Positions 8,878-18,011 of a stretch of DNA of 64,000 nucleotides are shown piece after piece. Position 1 is the first letter of the stretch. Every line of letters starts with the position of its first letter. The stretch comes from Nitrospira lenta. GTDB lineage: Bacteria; Nitrospirota; Nitrospiria; Nitrospirales; Nitrospiraceae. The position numbers were made by a program, and so were the translations under genes. The DNA is taken from assembly GCF_900403705.1 (NCBI RefSeq), contig NZ_OUNR01000001.1:248001-312000 (forward strand), in the 5' to 3' direction. The notes beneath the pieces are model-generated. The model had not been told where the DNA came from. It ran no database searches and was given only the letters and a program-made list of their open reading frames with translations.

Positions 8878-9699
8878 ATGATCGTCAGATTGCTGTTTGC
8901 CTGCTGGGTAAGCGTCATGGGGTTCGTGGCCCTCTCCTCCCCCTCTCATGCAGACGTGGCAGGAAGCCTGGTGATCGCCGGCAACGGGCCGGAGAACAAC
9001 ACCATTGAAACACTGGCCAGGGCCTTTGAGAAAGCGAATCCTCGCGCCTACATTGACATCCTGTGGGAAGACAATTCCAAGCCGGTCGACATGGTAAAGT
9101 CCGGGCAGGCCCATATCGCGATCACAGGATCAGAAGATCCAGACCTAACCAGCAAACAAATCGGATGGGACGGGATCGGCATTCTCGTCCACCTCTCCAA
9201 TTTCACGAAAGAAATTACCAAACAGCAGGTCGCTGAGCTCTTTTCCGGGAAATTCACCACTTGGGCAGACGTTGGCGGGCCAGACACACGAATCCTCCTG
9301 ATCGACCGCCCACGCAACCAGAATATCCGCGACGCGTTCGAGTCGCAGTTGGGCATTGTCGGAAAGATCTCGGATACCGCCAAGGTCATCGGGCACGATG
9401 ACAAAGCCGTGAAAACAGTGGTCGGCACACTCCCACCGCTCTCCGCCGTCACCTATATTTCACTCAGTACCGGCCTCTCAGTCGTCTCGACCGGAGTGGC
9501 CGTGCGCCTACTCGCGGTCGATAAGATCGAGCCGGAAGCGCCGACCGTCAAAGACGGCCGCTATCCGCTTCGCCGGCCGGTCTTGCTGCTCTCCAAGAAA
9601 GAGGCGAATCCTCTCGTCGATGCATTCGCACAATTCGCACTGTCGGCTCCCGGTCAAGCCATTATTGCTGAAACGTACGTGCCAATGCCGAGTCACTAA
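8878..9699 (+). CDS. PstS-like periplasmic substrate-binding protein
   Basis: A 273-residue exported protein: signal peptide up to SSPSHA (about residue 25), then the PBP-like core SLVIAGNGPENNTIETLARA, a phosphate-binding-protein-like segment FSGKFTTWADVGGPDTRI, and a C-terminus SAPGQAIIAETYVPMPS typical of PstS-like proteins. An AAGGGA ribosome site supports the ATG at 8878. No permease or ATPase genes are adjacent, so this may be an orphan binding protein with a sensing or scavenging role. The ligand is probably phosphate or another oxyanion, by family resemblance only. Confidence 0.75.
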   Translation: MIVRLLFACWVSVMGFVALSSPSHADVAGSLVIAGNGPENNTIETLARAFEKANPRAYIDILWEDNSKPVDMVKSGQAHIAITGSEDPDLTSKQIGWDGIGILVHLSNFTKEITKQQVAELFSGKFTTWADVGGPDTRILLIDRPRNQNIRDAFESQLGIVGKISDTAKVIGHDDKAVKTVVGTLPPLSAVTYISLSTGLSVVSTGVAVRLLAVDKIEPEAPTVKDGRYPLRRPVLLLSKKEANPLVDAFAQFALSAPGQAIIAETYVPMPSH

Positions 9700-9774
9700 T
9701 AGGCTGCGGAAAATCCGGTTGATGTCACCGATGCGCCAAGATCTTTCAAGATGCGGCCAAGTCCAGAACCACCG

Positions 9775-9901
9775 CAGGATGCTCAAAAAGGCTGTCCAGC
9801 AAGGCCGCAGCGAAGCACAGAAGCGAGGCGTACGCGCCGGTACGTTGAGTCTCTGCGCGATGCGAGAACGCCGCTGGCGGACTCTTTCAGCATTCTGCTA
9901 G
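9775..9901. repeat. Dispersed palindromic repeat, copy A
   Basis: About 127 bases lying between the PstS-like gene and the IPT-domain gene. The outer arms (CAGGATGCTCAAAAAGGC at the left, TTTCAGCATTCTG at the right) are inverted repeats. A central GCGTAC...GTACGT forms a second, inner palindrome at about 9829-9845. Copies B (27479-27604) and C (28379-28502) share the conserved CAAGGCCGCAG and GAGAACG blocks in the same orientation. In each copy the two arms match each other better than they match other copies. Confidence 0.85.
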
Positions 9902-9922
9902 ATCTTCATCAAGGAGGTCCAT

Positions 9923-10387
9923 ATGCAGTCCCGTTCTTCATTCGCTCTTTTCATGCTCTTCGGTTCATTCCTCATGCTTCCCCTCTCGTCTACCCAAGCC
10001 GCGGCGGAAGAGAATAACGGAGCCTTTGTCGACGGCGCGGGGTTTACGCTCTACGGCACAGAGTCCATCAAGGGGTCGGGTTCCGAGAAAGTCGAGCAAG
10101 ATCCGGTCTGCGATCGAAGCAAGCGCCCGAAAATCTTCAAAGTCCAGCCGGACGAAGCGAAGCCCGGCCAGAAAGTGACGATCACCGGCGAGAATTTCGG
10201 CAGTAAAGAATGCTTCCGCGGCGTGGCCTTCAGCGCAGCAGGCCCGGCCAAGATTGACTACACCTTCGTCAACGAAGCGACCATCGAAGCCACGGTGCCC
10301 GACGTGAAAGCGGGCATGTCGTTCATCGACATCGTCGCCGGCGGCGGCAACGCCCGATCCAAGGGATTCTTAGTCCAAGCCAAGTAG
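9923..10387 (+). CDS. Secreted IPT/TIG-domain protein
   Basis: A 154-residue exported protein. The Sec signal runs to about residue 27 (LPLSSTQAAA). The C-terminal half is a single IPT/TIG immunoglobulin-like domain: PKIFKVQPDEAKPGQKVTIT, then GENFGS and a terminal IDIVAGGGNARSKGFLV. A very strong AAGGAGG lies just upstream of the ATG. It stands alone, preceded by repeat copy A and followed by a stem-loop terminator candidate. It is probably a periplasmic or surface protein of unknown ligand; two cysteines could form a disulfide. Confidence 0.75.
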   Translation: MQSRSSFALFMLFGSFLMLPLSSTQAAAEENNGAFVDGAGFTLYGTESIKGSGSEKVEQDPVCDRSKRPKIFKVQPDEAKPGQKVTITGENFGSKECFRGVAFSAAGPAKIDYTFVNEATIEATVPDVKAGMSFIDIVAGGGNARSKGFLVQAK

Positions 10388-10411
10388 GCAACATTCGACT
10401 GTGACTCAATC

Positions 10412-10444
10412 TCAGGGAGAGAGAGGCAGCCCCTCTCTCCCTGA
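10412..10444 (+). terminator. Stem-loop, probable terminator after the IPT-domain gene
   Basis: A near-perfect hairpin: TCAGGGAGAGAG on the left pairs with CTCTCTCCCTGA on the right around a short loop, 25 bases after the stop codon. The following sequence is only weakly T-rich, so it may act with Rho or as a 3'-end stabiliser. Confidence 0.6.
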
Positions 10445-10605
10445 TTGCCGTCACCTCTCCATCACACACCACATTCCCTCGTTAGCTTCCACGCGTTGTC
10501 GTTCGCGCAGGAGTGAGCTCCCACGTAGAACTCGAGCCACCCTCGCTCGACACACCTGCCACCTCATTGTAGTATCTGCGCCGTATCTACATAGGGAGAA
10601 TCACG

Positions 10606-10851
10606 ATGAAGACGACCGCGCAGAAATGGGGAAACAGCCTGGCGATCCGAGTGCCGAAGAGTGTGGCCATGCAGGTAGGGCTCAAAGCCCACGACGACCT
10701 TGAGATCGTCGTCCGGGAAGGGAATGTCGTCCTGAAGCCGCACCTTCGCCGCGTCTGCCGATTGGACGATTTAGTGAAACGCATTACATCAAAGAATGTG
10801 CACGACGAAATCAGCACCGGTGATCCGGCCGGACGAGAGGTCTGGTGGTGA
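10606..10851 (+). CDS. mazE: MazE-like antitoxin (AbrB fold)
   Basis: An 81-residue antitoxin. The N-terminal swapped-hairpin DNA-binding domain is seen in MKTTAQKWGNSLAIRVPKSV. The C-terminal part (RRVCRLDDLVKRITSKNVHD, ending GREVWW) is the acidic/aromatic tail that wraps MazF in the family. TAGGGAG precedes the ATG. The gene is intact and is followed 11 bases later by a scrambled mazF, so it may now be an orphan antitoxin. The pair sits directly upstream of RHS debris. Confidence 0.88.
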   Translation: MKTTAQKWGNSLAIRVPKSVAMQVGLKAHDDLEIVVREGNVVLKPHLRRVCRLDDLVKRITSKNVHDEISTGDPAGREVWW

Positions 10852-10861
10852 AGGCACCCTG

Positions 10862-11197
10862 ATGTATTCCAGACTGGGGAGATATCGTCTGGCTGCAATT
10901 CAATTCTCAAGCTGGCCAGGAACAAGCAGGACATCGACCAGCCCTTGTACTGTCGCCGGCCAGTTACAATCGCGCCAGCGGCTTGATGCTGTGCTGCCCT
11001 ATGACCAGCCAGAAAAAAGGCTATCCAAAGGCTATCCATTTGAAGTCGTCATCTCAGACGAACCCAGCCATACGAGCGTCGTGCTGGCAGATCAGGTCAA
11101 AAGCCTGGATTGGAAAATCCGAAAGGCGGTCAAGAAGGGAGTCGCGCCGCTCGACGCAGTCGCAGAAACGCTCAGCAAACTACAAGCCCTCCTCTAA
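10862..11197 (+). pseudogene. mazF: mazF toxin scrambled by two indels
   Basis: The frame from the ATG at 10862 is open to 11197, but its first ~55 residues are nonsense. The true MazF sequence (IPDWGDIVWLQFNSQAGQEQ, then AGHRPALVLSPASYN and LMLCCPMTSQ) is read in another frame from 10866 to about 11026. The genuine C-terminus GYPFEVVISDEPSHTSVVLA returns to the first frame. Shift one is an apparent 2-base loss right after the start codon (expected MYIPDW). Shift two is an 11-base tandem duplication at 11016-11037. Together they are a multiple of three, so the ORF stays open while the catalytic N-terminal half is destroyed. The protein is expected to be inactive. Confidence 0.85.
11016..11037 (+). 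repeat. 11-base perfect tandem duplication inside mazF
   Basis: AAAGGCTATCC occurs twice head to tail (11016-11026 and 11027-11037). Removing one copy restores the GYPFEVV junction expected in MazF, so this looks like a recent replication-slippage event. Confidence 0.9.
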
Positions 11198-13342
11198 TGC
11201 CGCCTGGCGCTCACGTCCCAATACACCGGCGGCATCACCACCTACAGCTATGATGGCAGGTTTAACTTGCTGACCACGACTGATCCGCTCAACCACACCA
11301 CCACGATTGCCTACAACGCGTTTGGCCAAACGGCGAGCGTGACCGATCCGCTGGGGAACCGCTCGCAGCGCCTCTATGACGCGGCCTCGCGCCTCACGGC
11401 CCTCATCGATCCCCGCGGCAAGACCACCCAGTTCACCTATGATCCGGTGAACCAGGTCACCCAGATTGCTGACGCCATCAATGGTTTGACCGGCTTTATC
11501 TACGATCCCAACGGGAATCTCCTCACCGTCGCCGAGGCCAAGAGTCAGACCACGACCTACGTCTACGACAACATGGACCGGCTCCAAACCAGGACCGACG
11601 CGCTGAATCGGAGTGAACGCTATCAATACGACCTGGTCGGCAACCTCACACGCTTCACCGATCGCAAGAACCAGCAGACCAATTTTGTCTATGACCCGCT
11701 GAACCGCCGGACGAGCTCCAGCTATGCCGACGGCACCGGCACGAACTTCACGTATGACACGGTCGGAAGATTGGTGAAGGCCAGCGACTCCGCTTCCGGT
11801 GCCGGGACGATTGAGTTTGGCTACGATATCCTGAATCGGTTGATCCAGGAGACGACCGAGCAGGGAACGGTTACTTATCAGTACGACATACTCGGTCGCC
11901 GCACGCAGATGGCTGCCAACGGCCAGCAGCCAACGAGCTATCAATACGATGCTGCCTCTCGTCTCACCCGCGTGGCGCAAGGTTCATTATTCGCCGCGCT
12001 AGGCTATGACAACGCCAATCGGAGGGCTTCACTGAGCTACTCTAACGGGACGACCACGAGCTACGCGTACGATCTGGCTACACGTTTGACGAATATTACC
12101 CACAATGGCTCAAGCGGAGTGATCGACGCACTCACATATACCTACGATGCGGCGGGGAACCGGTTCAGCGCTGATAGAACCAACGGGACCGCCAGCCTCT
12201 TACCAAGTGCCGTGGCTTCAGCCACCTATGATGCCGCGAATGAGCAGACAGCCTTTGCCGGTGCAACGCTCACGTATGATGCGAATGGGAATCTGATGAA
12301 CGATGGCGTGAATACCTATCAGTGGGACGCCAGGAATCGGTTGATCAGCATGAGCGGCGGAGCAACGGCGAACTTCGTCTATGATCCGCTCGGTCGTCGA
12401 GCGAGCAAGACGATCAACGGTGCAAGTACCCAGTTTGCCTATGACGGAAACGATATTGCTGCCGAGATCGGTGGTGGGACGGTCGGCGCGAACTATCTGC
12501 GCAGTCTGAACATCGATGAACCGTTTATCCGCCAGACCGGAACAGGCAACGAGCATTACCACACCGACGCCCTGGGGAGTTTACTGGCCTTGAGCGATGC
12601 TACCGGTGGATCTGTGGCGACCTATGGCTATGAGCCGTTTGGGAAAACCACGGTGACGGGTAGTTCGTCGAATGTGCTGCAATACACGGGGCGGGAGAAT
12701 GATGGCACGGGGTTGTACTACTATCGCAATCGGTACGCTATGCCTAAAACTCACCGGTTTATGAATGAGGATCCTCTTCGTTATGCAGGAGGAGATCTGA
12801 ATGTCTTCGCCTACGTTTGGAATTCTCCGATCCAACTCCGTGATCCTCTTGGGCTACTTGGCATTGGCGGCACCGCAGGTATTTCAGGTGGATCTGGAAA
12901 TGGATTGGTGGGCATAGCGGGCACTGCTTCAGTCGGAGCTGGCTTGTTTGGTGGAGGAGATCAAGGGCTCAATGTCGGCTCGTTTTCTAGTGTAGGGGCA
13001 TTTGCCGGAGGGCCACTGGGAAGTATTGGTTACCCAAGTCCAGATCCCAATGTTCCAAATTGGGTTGTGGGCGGCTTTGGAGGAATTGGAATAGGGCCGT
13101 ATATCACCAATGCAACATCTGCTGCTGATCTTAAATATACTGCTGGAACTGCTTCCTATGACATAGGTGTTCCTGGAATTAACTTTTCATTGCAATATGG
13201 CGATGGGTACGATCCAAAAGGAAACTATATTTGGCAACTGTCTATTACAGCGGGCCCAGGGGCTGGAATCGGGCGGAGTTCAATGTCGACAGAAACACAA
13301 GTTCTTAGTCATATTCCTCTGCCTTTAGGCAAGCGTAAGTGA
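11198..13342 (+). pseudogene. RHS protein lacking its N-terminus, with core and C-terminal tip
   Basis: RHS/YD-repeat sequence begins immediately after the mazF stop codon, in frame, with no proper start; TTG at 11267 is the first plausible initiator. It carries about 20 YD repeats (for example YDPLNRRTSSSYADG, FAYDGNDIAAEIGGG) and the RHS-associated core YYYRNRYAMPKTHRFMNEDP...DPLGL near residues 490-530 counted from 11267. After the core comes a glycine-rich tip of about 165 residues ending LPLGKRK, which I do not recognise. Signal peptide and N-terminal domain are missing, so export is unlikely. A small membrane protein 10 bases downstream may be its immunity partner. Composition is less GC-rich in the tip than in the repeats. 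Confidence 0.85.
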
Positions 13343-13352
13343 GGGAGCGTTA

Positions 13353-13751
13353 ATGAGAACTGACGAAATAATTGTAGTCCTATTTGGACTATTGGTGATC
13401 CTGCCGCTATTTGGCTTCTACCTTCATTATATGAATCGCGTTTATGTCCACGATGTATCAGGTGATGCAATCCGTGTTCGCTTATTCGGGCTTGTCACGC
13501 TACGAAAAGTGTCACTGAAAGACATTGAGACAATAGAGGTGGTTCGCAGATTGGAATTACCCGATCCGACGGTCATGTTTCATGCTGAGCAATGGCCAGG
13601 GAAGCCTTTTGCAGAGGAAGGAATTCTTGTGCGGAAACGTACGGGTATTAGCCGAACCTTATTGATGTCCCCAGACAATCCCAGGAGTTTTGTGGAGCTG
13701 GTAAACAGAAGGCTTACCAGAGATACCAAGGGGGATAGGCTGAATAACTGA
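13353..13751 (+). CDS. Small membrane protein, possible immunity protein of the RHS tip
   Basis: 132 residues: one N-terminal transmembrane helix (IIVVLFGLLVILPLFGFYLH), then a soluble domain with alternating strands (VYVHDVSGDAIRVRLFGLVT, KDIETIEVV) and a closing helix SFVELVNRRL. The pattern resembles a membrane-anchored PH-like domain. GAGGGAG precedes the ATG, 10 bases after the RHS tip stop. Position and low GC fit an immunity protein, but the family is not recognised. Confidence 0.5.
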   Translation: MRTDEIIVVLFGLLVILPLFGFYLHYMNRVYVHDVSGDAIRVRLFGLVTLRKVSLKDIETIEVVRRLELPDPTVMFHAEQWPGKPFAEEGILVRKRTGISRTLLMSPDNPRSFVELVNRRLTRDTKGDRLNN

Positions 13752-13960
13752 TGTCTGCTGTAGCTGAAAAAGAACCAATGAGCGTTGATTTAGGTGGGGA
13801 TGAGACTGCTTGCCTCACCAAGATCACCGACGCGCTGAATCAGATCACCCGGTTCACCTACGATTTGTCCCGTCCGTGTGTCCGGGAGGAGAAAAGGAGA
13901 CAGGCTACTTTTCGGGCGGAGCTTGAGTGCGATGTGGCTTTGGAATGGACGTGCGAGTGA
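13751..13960 (+). pseudogene. Chimeric remnant containing one RHS repeat
   Basis: A 69-codon frame overlapping the previous stop. Residues ~21-40 (CLTKITDALNQITRFTYDLS) are clearly one YD repeat of an RHS protein; the sequence before and after is unrelated. It is probably debris left by recombination. I do not think it is a functional gene. Bases 13891-13913 (purine-rich GAAAAGGAGACAGG followed by CTACTTTTC) differ from the surroundings and may be part of a small repeat. Confidence 0.5.
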
Positions 13961-14083
13961 GCTGAATCAGTGACGAAAAGAGAGATAGGGTCGATTCTTG
14001 ACTGTGCACTCAGCAAGACAAGCGAAGATGGTGCGATCTAAGTGAAGCACGAATGAGTCCAACTCGGTGACGAAAGACTGTCG

Positions 14084-14422
14084 ATGAAGCAGATGGCGTT
14101 CTCAAAAGTGCTGATGGCTGTGGTCTGTGTGCTGATGCTCTGTGCGTTGGCCCCGACGCTGGCGGTGGCTGACCAGGCGCAGTATATCTATGACGACTTG
14201 GGTCGGCTCTCGCAGGTGATCGACGGGCAGGGGAATGTCGCGACGTATACGTATGATGCCGTCGGCAATCTGCTCTCGATTACACGCAACACCGGCAGGT
14301 TCGGTGCGCCGACGATCACGGCGCTCACACCGAATACCGGCAGCGCGGGGGCCTCGGTCAACGTCACCCTCACCGGCACCCATCTCACCGGCGCCACGGC
14401 TGTGACCGTGACGACTGGCTAG
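14084..14422 (+). pseudogene. RHS N-terminal stub with signal peptide and start of an IPT domain
   Basis: 112 codons: Sec signal (VLMAVVCVLMLCALAPTLAVA), two YD motifs (YIYDDLGRLSQVIDGQG, TYTYDAVGNLLSI) and the beginning of an IPT/TIG domain (PTITALTPNTGSAGASVNVT), which ends abruptly at a TAG after VTVTTG. Complete versions of such proteins continue through the IPT domain into long RHS arrays. Like the stub at 1218-1679, it follows a tip/immunity pair. Truncated; probably non-functional, although a small secreted product is possible. Confidence 0.7.
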
Positions 14423-14538
14423 TCCTTCCCTACCTCCCAATCTCTCGACAGGACTTTTGACTCTATGCTAGGTTACGCGCTCCCTTGCGGCGGACTTGGC
14501 CGCGTGCAGGGTCTTCTGTGGGTCAGGCCAGCTGTCGT

Positions 14539-15957
14539 ATGTTTAAGAAAATCCTAGTCGCAAATCGCGGCGAAATCGCCATGCGCATCATTCGCGGCTG
14601 CCGCGAGCTGAATATCGCCACGGCTGCCATCTATTCCGAGGCAGATTCGACCGGCATCTACGTCAAAAAGGCCGATGAAGCCTATCTTGTTGGCCCAGGC
14701 CCGGTGAAGGGCTTCCTCGACAAGCAACAGATCGTCGACCTCGCCCTGAGAATCGGGGCCGATGCGATCCATCCCGGATACGGCTTTCTTTCTGAAAACG
14801 CGGAGTTTGCCGAGCTGTGCCAGGAATCCGGTATTACCTTCATCGGCCCATCGCCCTCTGCCATCAATGCCATGGGCAGCAAGATCAAAGCCCGCGATCT
14901 CGCAAAAAAAATCGGGATCCCGGTCGTCCCCGGCACCGAAGGCGGCGTCACGGATATGAAAGAAGCCCTGGCTTTCGCCAAAGACGCCGGCTATCCGGTC
15001 ATGATCAAAGCCAGCTCGGGCGGCGGCGGGCGCGGACTCCGCGTCGTCCGGACGGATGCCGAGCTCCGCGACAATATGGAAGTGGCCTCCCGCGAAGCCC
15101 TCGCCGCCTTCGGAGACGGCGCCGTATTCATTGAGAAGTATGTCGAGCGCCCACATCATATCGAGTTCCAAATCCTGGCGGACAAGCACGGCAATACCAT
15201 CCACCTGGGCGAACGGGATTGCTCGATTCAACGCCGCCATCAGAAACTGATCGAAATCGCGCCGTCACTGATCTTGACCCCGCAACTGCGCGCCGAGATG
15301 GGCGCGGCCGCCATCCAAATCGCCCAGGCGGTCTCCTATGACAACGCCGGCACCGTCGAGTTCCTGCTCGATCAGGACGGCCGTTATTACTTCATGGAGA
15401 TGAATCCACGGATTCAGGTCGAGCACACCGTCACTGAACAGATTACCGCGATCGATATCGTGCGCAACCAGATCTCCATCGCCGCCGGCAAGCCACTGGC
15501 GATCCGGCAGTCGGATGTCACCTTGCAAGGCCATTCCATTCAATGCCGGATCAACGCCGAAGACCCGCGCAATAACTTCCTGCCCTGCACCGGCACCATC
15601 ACCGCGTATCTGTCGCCGGGCGGCATCGGCGTTCGCATCGACGGAGCGGTCTATAAGGACTACACCATCCCGCCCTACTATGACGCGTTACTCGCCAAAT
15701 TGACCGTGCGCGGACGGACATGGGAAGAAACCGTCAGCCGTATGCGCCGGTCGCTGGAAGAATATGTGCTGCGAGGCGTCAAAACGACGATCCCCTTTAT
15801 GAAGGCGATCATGCAGGAGGAAGACTTCAGAGCCGGACGATTCGATACGTCGTATCTCGACACGCACCCGGACCTCTATAACTACGACGACGAGGAACAA
15901 CCCGGAGATCTGGTGTTAGCCATTTCCGCGGCGATCGCCGCCTATGAAGGCCTCTAG
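14539..15957 (+). CDS. Biotin carboxylase subunit (pyruvate/acetyl-CoA carboxylase A)
   Basis: 472 residues. It opens MFKKILVANRGEIAMRIIRG, the biotin carboxylase start, then the ATP-grasp glycine loop KASSGGGGRGLRVV, the carboxybiotin-site EMNPRIQVEHTVTEQ and the C-terminal domain. It carboxylates biotin with ATP and bicarbonate. An in-frame upstream start at 14485 adds 18 unrelated residues and is rejected. The biotin-bearing transferase subunit follows 62 bases later, so the pair is most likely a two-subunit pyruvate carboxylase making oxaloacetate. An acetyl-CoA carboxylase role for this subunit cannot be excluded. Confidence 0.88.
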   Translation: MFKKILVANRGEIAMRIIRGCRELNIATAAIYSEADSTGIYVKKADEAYLVGPGPVKGFLDKQQIVDLALRIGADAIHPGYGFLSENAEFAELCQESGITFIGPSPSAINAMGSKIKARDLAKKIGIPVVPGTEGGVTDMKEALAFAKDAGYPVMIKASSGGGGRGLRVVRTDAELRDNMEVASREALAAFGDGAVFIEKYVERPHHIEFQILADKHGNTIHLGERDCSIQRRHQKLIEIAPSLILTPQLRAEMGAAAIQIAQAVSYDNAGTVEFLLDQDGRYYFMEMNPRIQVEHTVTEQITAIDIVRNQISIAAGKPLAIRQSDVTLQGHSIQCRINAEDPRNNFLPCTGTITAYLSPGGIGVRIDGAVYKDYTIPPYYDALLAKLTVRGRTWEETVSRMRRSLEEYVLRGVKTTIPFMKAIMQEEDFRAGRFDTSYLDTHPDLYNYDDEEQPGDLVLAISAAIAAYEGL

Positions 15958-16019
15958 CCGGTTCGCCCCAAGATAGCCGACAACACTCGCACCACACCTA
16001 TTAAGAGTACGCAACGACG

Positions 16020-17978
16020 ATGGCGGCACGAAAAATAGTACAATCGAAGAAGGCAGCGACCAAGAAACCCGTTCGTGGACCGGTCGTGCGCACCTCGCGA
16101 ACGAAAGTAACCAAGCCGGCCGAGGTTCAGCTCCACCCGTCCCCCGGGCACAAAGTTCTGATCACCGACGTCGCCCTGCGCGACGGGCATCAATCGCTCC
16201 TCGCCACGCGCATGCGCACCGAAGACATGCTGCCGATCGCACAGAAGCTGGACGCCGTCGGCTATTGGTCGCTCGAAGTGTGGGGCGGCGCGACGTTCGA
16301 TACCTGCTTGCGCTTCCTGAAAGAAGATCCCTGGGAACGGCTGAGGGCGTTGCGGGCCGCCATGCCCAACACCCGGCTACAGATGTTGCTGCGCGGGCAG
16401 AACCTGGTCGGGTACCGGCATTATGCCGACGACGTCCTGGAACGATTCATCGAACGCTCCGCCACCAACGGCATCGATGTCTTCCGGATCTTCGACGCGC
16501 TCAACGACGTGCGCAACATGGACCGCGCCATTCGAGAGGTCAAAGCCTGCGGCAAGCATGTCGAAGCGGCCATCAGCTATACGGTGAGTCCGGTCCATAC
16601 CGTCGACCGGTTCGTGAGCATGGCCAAACAGCTGGAAGATCTCGGCACCGATACGCTCTGTGTCAAAGATATGGCCGGCTTGCTGGAGCCGATGGAAGCC
16701 TATCACCTCATCAAGCGCCTCAAGAGCGCCGTGAAAGTTCCGATCCATCTGCATTCCCACTACACCTCCGGCATGTCGTCGATGTCTGCGTTGATGGCGA
16801 TCCTCGGCGGGCTCGATATGCTCGACACCGCCATGTCTCCGCTGGCCGGCGGAACGTCGCATCCGGCCACCGAAACACTGGTCGCGTCGCTCAAGAATAC
16901 GCCCTACGACACCGGGCTGGATCTGGCAACCTTCCTGCCGATCACCGAACATTTTAGGAGCGTGCGCCGCAAGTATCGCCAATTTGAAAGCGATTTCACC
17001 GGGGTCGATGCCGAAATCCTGACGTCACAAATTCCCGGCGGCATGTTGTCAAACCTGGCCGCACAGTTGACGGAACAGGACGCCCTGGATCGCATGAAAG
17101 AAGTGCTGGATGAAGTCCCGCGCGTCAGAAAAGACATGGGCTATCCGCCGTTGGTGACCCCCACAAGCCAAATCGTCGGCACCCAAGCAACCCTGAATGT
17201 GCTGACCGGCGAGCGCTACAAAGTCATCACGACGGAAACGAAGAACTACTTTCTCGGGCTCTATGGCCGCGCACCGGGCCAGGTCGATCATGACATCCTG
17301 GCGCGCGCCATCGGCGATGAAGAACCGATCAAAACGCGACCCGCCGATCGGTTGGAACCGGAACTGGAAGCCAGCAAGAAGGAGCTGCCGGCATCGGCTC
17401 AGTCTGTGGAAGATCAGCTCTCGTTCGTGCTCTTCCCCGCCATCGCGCGTGACTTCTTCGAGGCCCGCGAAAAGGGCGAGTTGACTCCGGATCCGCTGGA
17501 AGTCACGAGAGCCAAAGGTCCCGCCGTTGCAGGCGAGCTGCATTTGGCGCCGGTGGAATTCAACGTCACCGTCCACGGCGAAACCTACCATGTGAAGCTC
17601 TCCGGCTCGGGCCGCAAGGTCGATGGACGGAAGCCCTACTACATCCGCGTGAACGATAAGCTGGAAGAAGTGTCGCTGGAACCGATTCAGGAAGTGCTCG
17701 CCGGCGTGCCGGAGGCCCCTGACACCGGCACGGGATCGAAACCCAGGCGGCCGCGCCCCTCTAAACCCGGCGATGTGGCGCCGCCGATGCCCGGCCGTGT
17801 CGTAAAAATCCTCGTGGCCAAAGACGATCAGGTGAAAATCGGCGACCCGCTCTTAATCATCGAAGCCATGAAGATGGAAAGCCGGGTTCCGGCTCCGATC
17901 AACGGCACAGTGTCGGCGATCCTCGCGGCAGAAGGCGACAACGTCAAGACCGACGAGACCGTCATCCAGCTGGACTAA
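16020..17978 (+). CDS. Pyruvate carboxylase subunit B / oxaloacetate decarboxylase alpha-like
   Basis: 652 residues. A lysine-rich extension of about 45 residues precedes the carboxyltransferase TIM barrel: KVLITDVALRDGHQSLLATR, then LRGQNLVGYRHYADDVLERF and the metal-binding HLHSHYTSGM. A PYC/OADA domain follows, then a Pro-rich linker and a biotinyl domain with EAMKMES near residue 620. It transfers CO2 from carboxybiotin to pyruvate (or the reverse). No sodium-pump membrane subunits are adjacent and a biotin carboxylase lies directly upstream, favouring anaplerotic pyruvate carboxylase over decarboxylase. The basic N-terminal extension is unusual. Confidence 0.85.
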   Translation: MAARKIVQSKKAATKKPVRGPVVRTSRTKVTKPAEVQLHPSPGHKVLITDVALRDGHQSLLATRMRTEDMLPIAQKLDAVGYWSLEVWGGATFDTCLRFLKEDPWERLRALRAAMPNTRLQMLLRGQNLVGYRHYADDVLERFIERSATNGIDVFRIFDALNDVRNMDRAIREVKACGKHVEAAISYTVSPVHTVDRFVSMAKQLEDLGTDTLCVKDMAGLLEPMEAYHLIKRLKSAVKVPIHLHSHYTSGMSSMSALMAILGGLDMLDTAMSPLAGGTSHPATETLVASLKNTPYDTGLDLATFLPITEHFRSVRRKYRQFESDFTGVDAEILTSQIPGGMLSNLAAQLTEQDALDRMKEVLDEVPRVRKDMGYPPLVTPTSQIVGTQATLNVLTGERYKVITTETKNYFLGLYGRAPGQVDHDILARAIGDEEPIKTRPADRLEPELEASKKELPASAQSVEDQLSFVLFPAIARDFFEAREKGELTPDPLEVTRAKGPAVAGELHLAPVEFNVTVHGETYHVKLSGSGRKVDGRKPYYIRVNDKLEEVSLEPIQEVLAGVPEAPDTGTGSKPRRPRPSKPGDVAPPMPGRVVKILVAKDDQVKIGDPLLIIEAMKMESRVPAPINGTVSAILAAEGDNVKTDETVIQLD

Positions 17979-18011
17979 ATCAACCAGCGTCACTCACGTC
18001 CGGGGTCGTCT

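Noticed and set aside
10862-11070. The mazF-region ORF as a novel small protein
   Set aside because: The alternative frame encodes genuine MazF sequence over the same bases, so the open frame is an accident of two indels.
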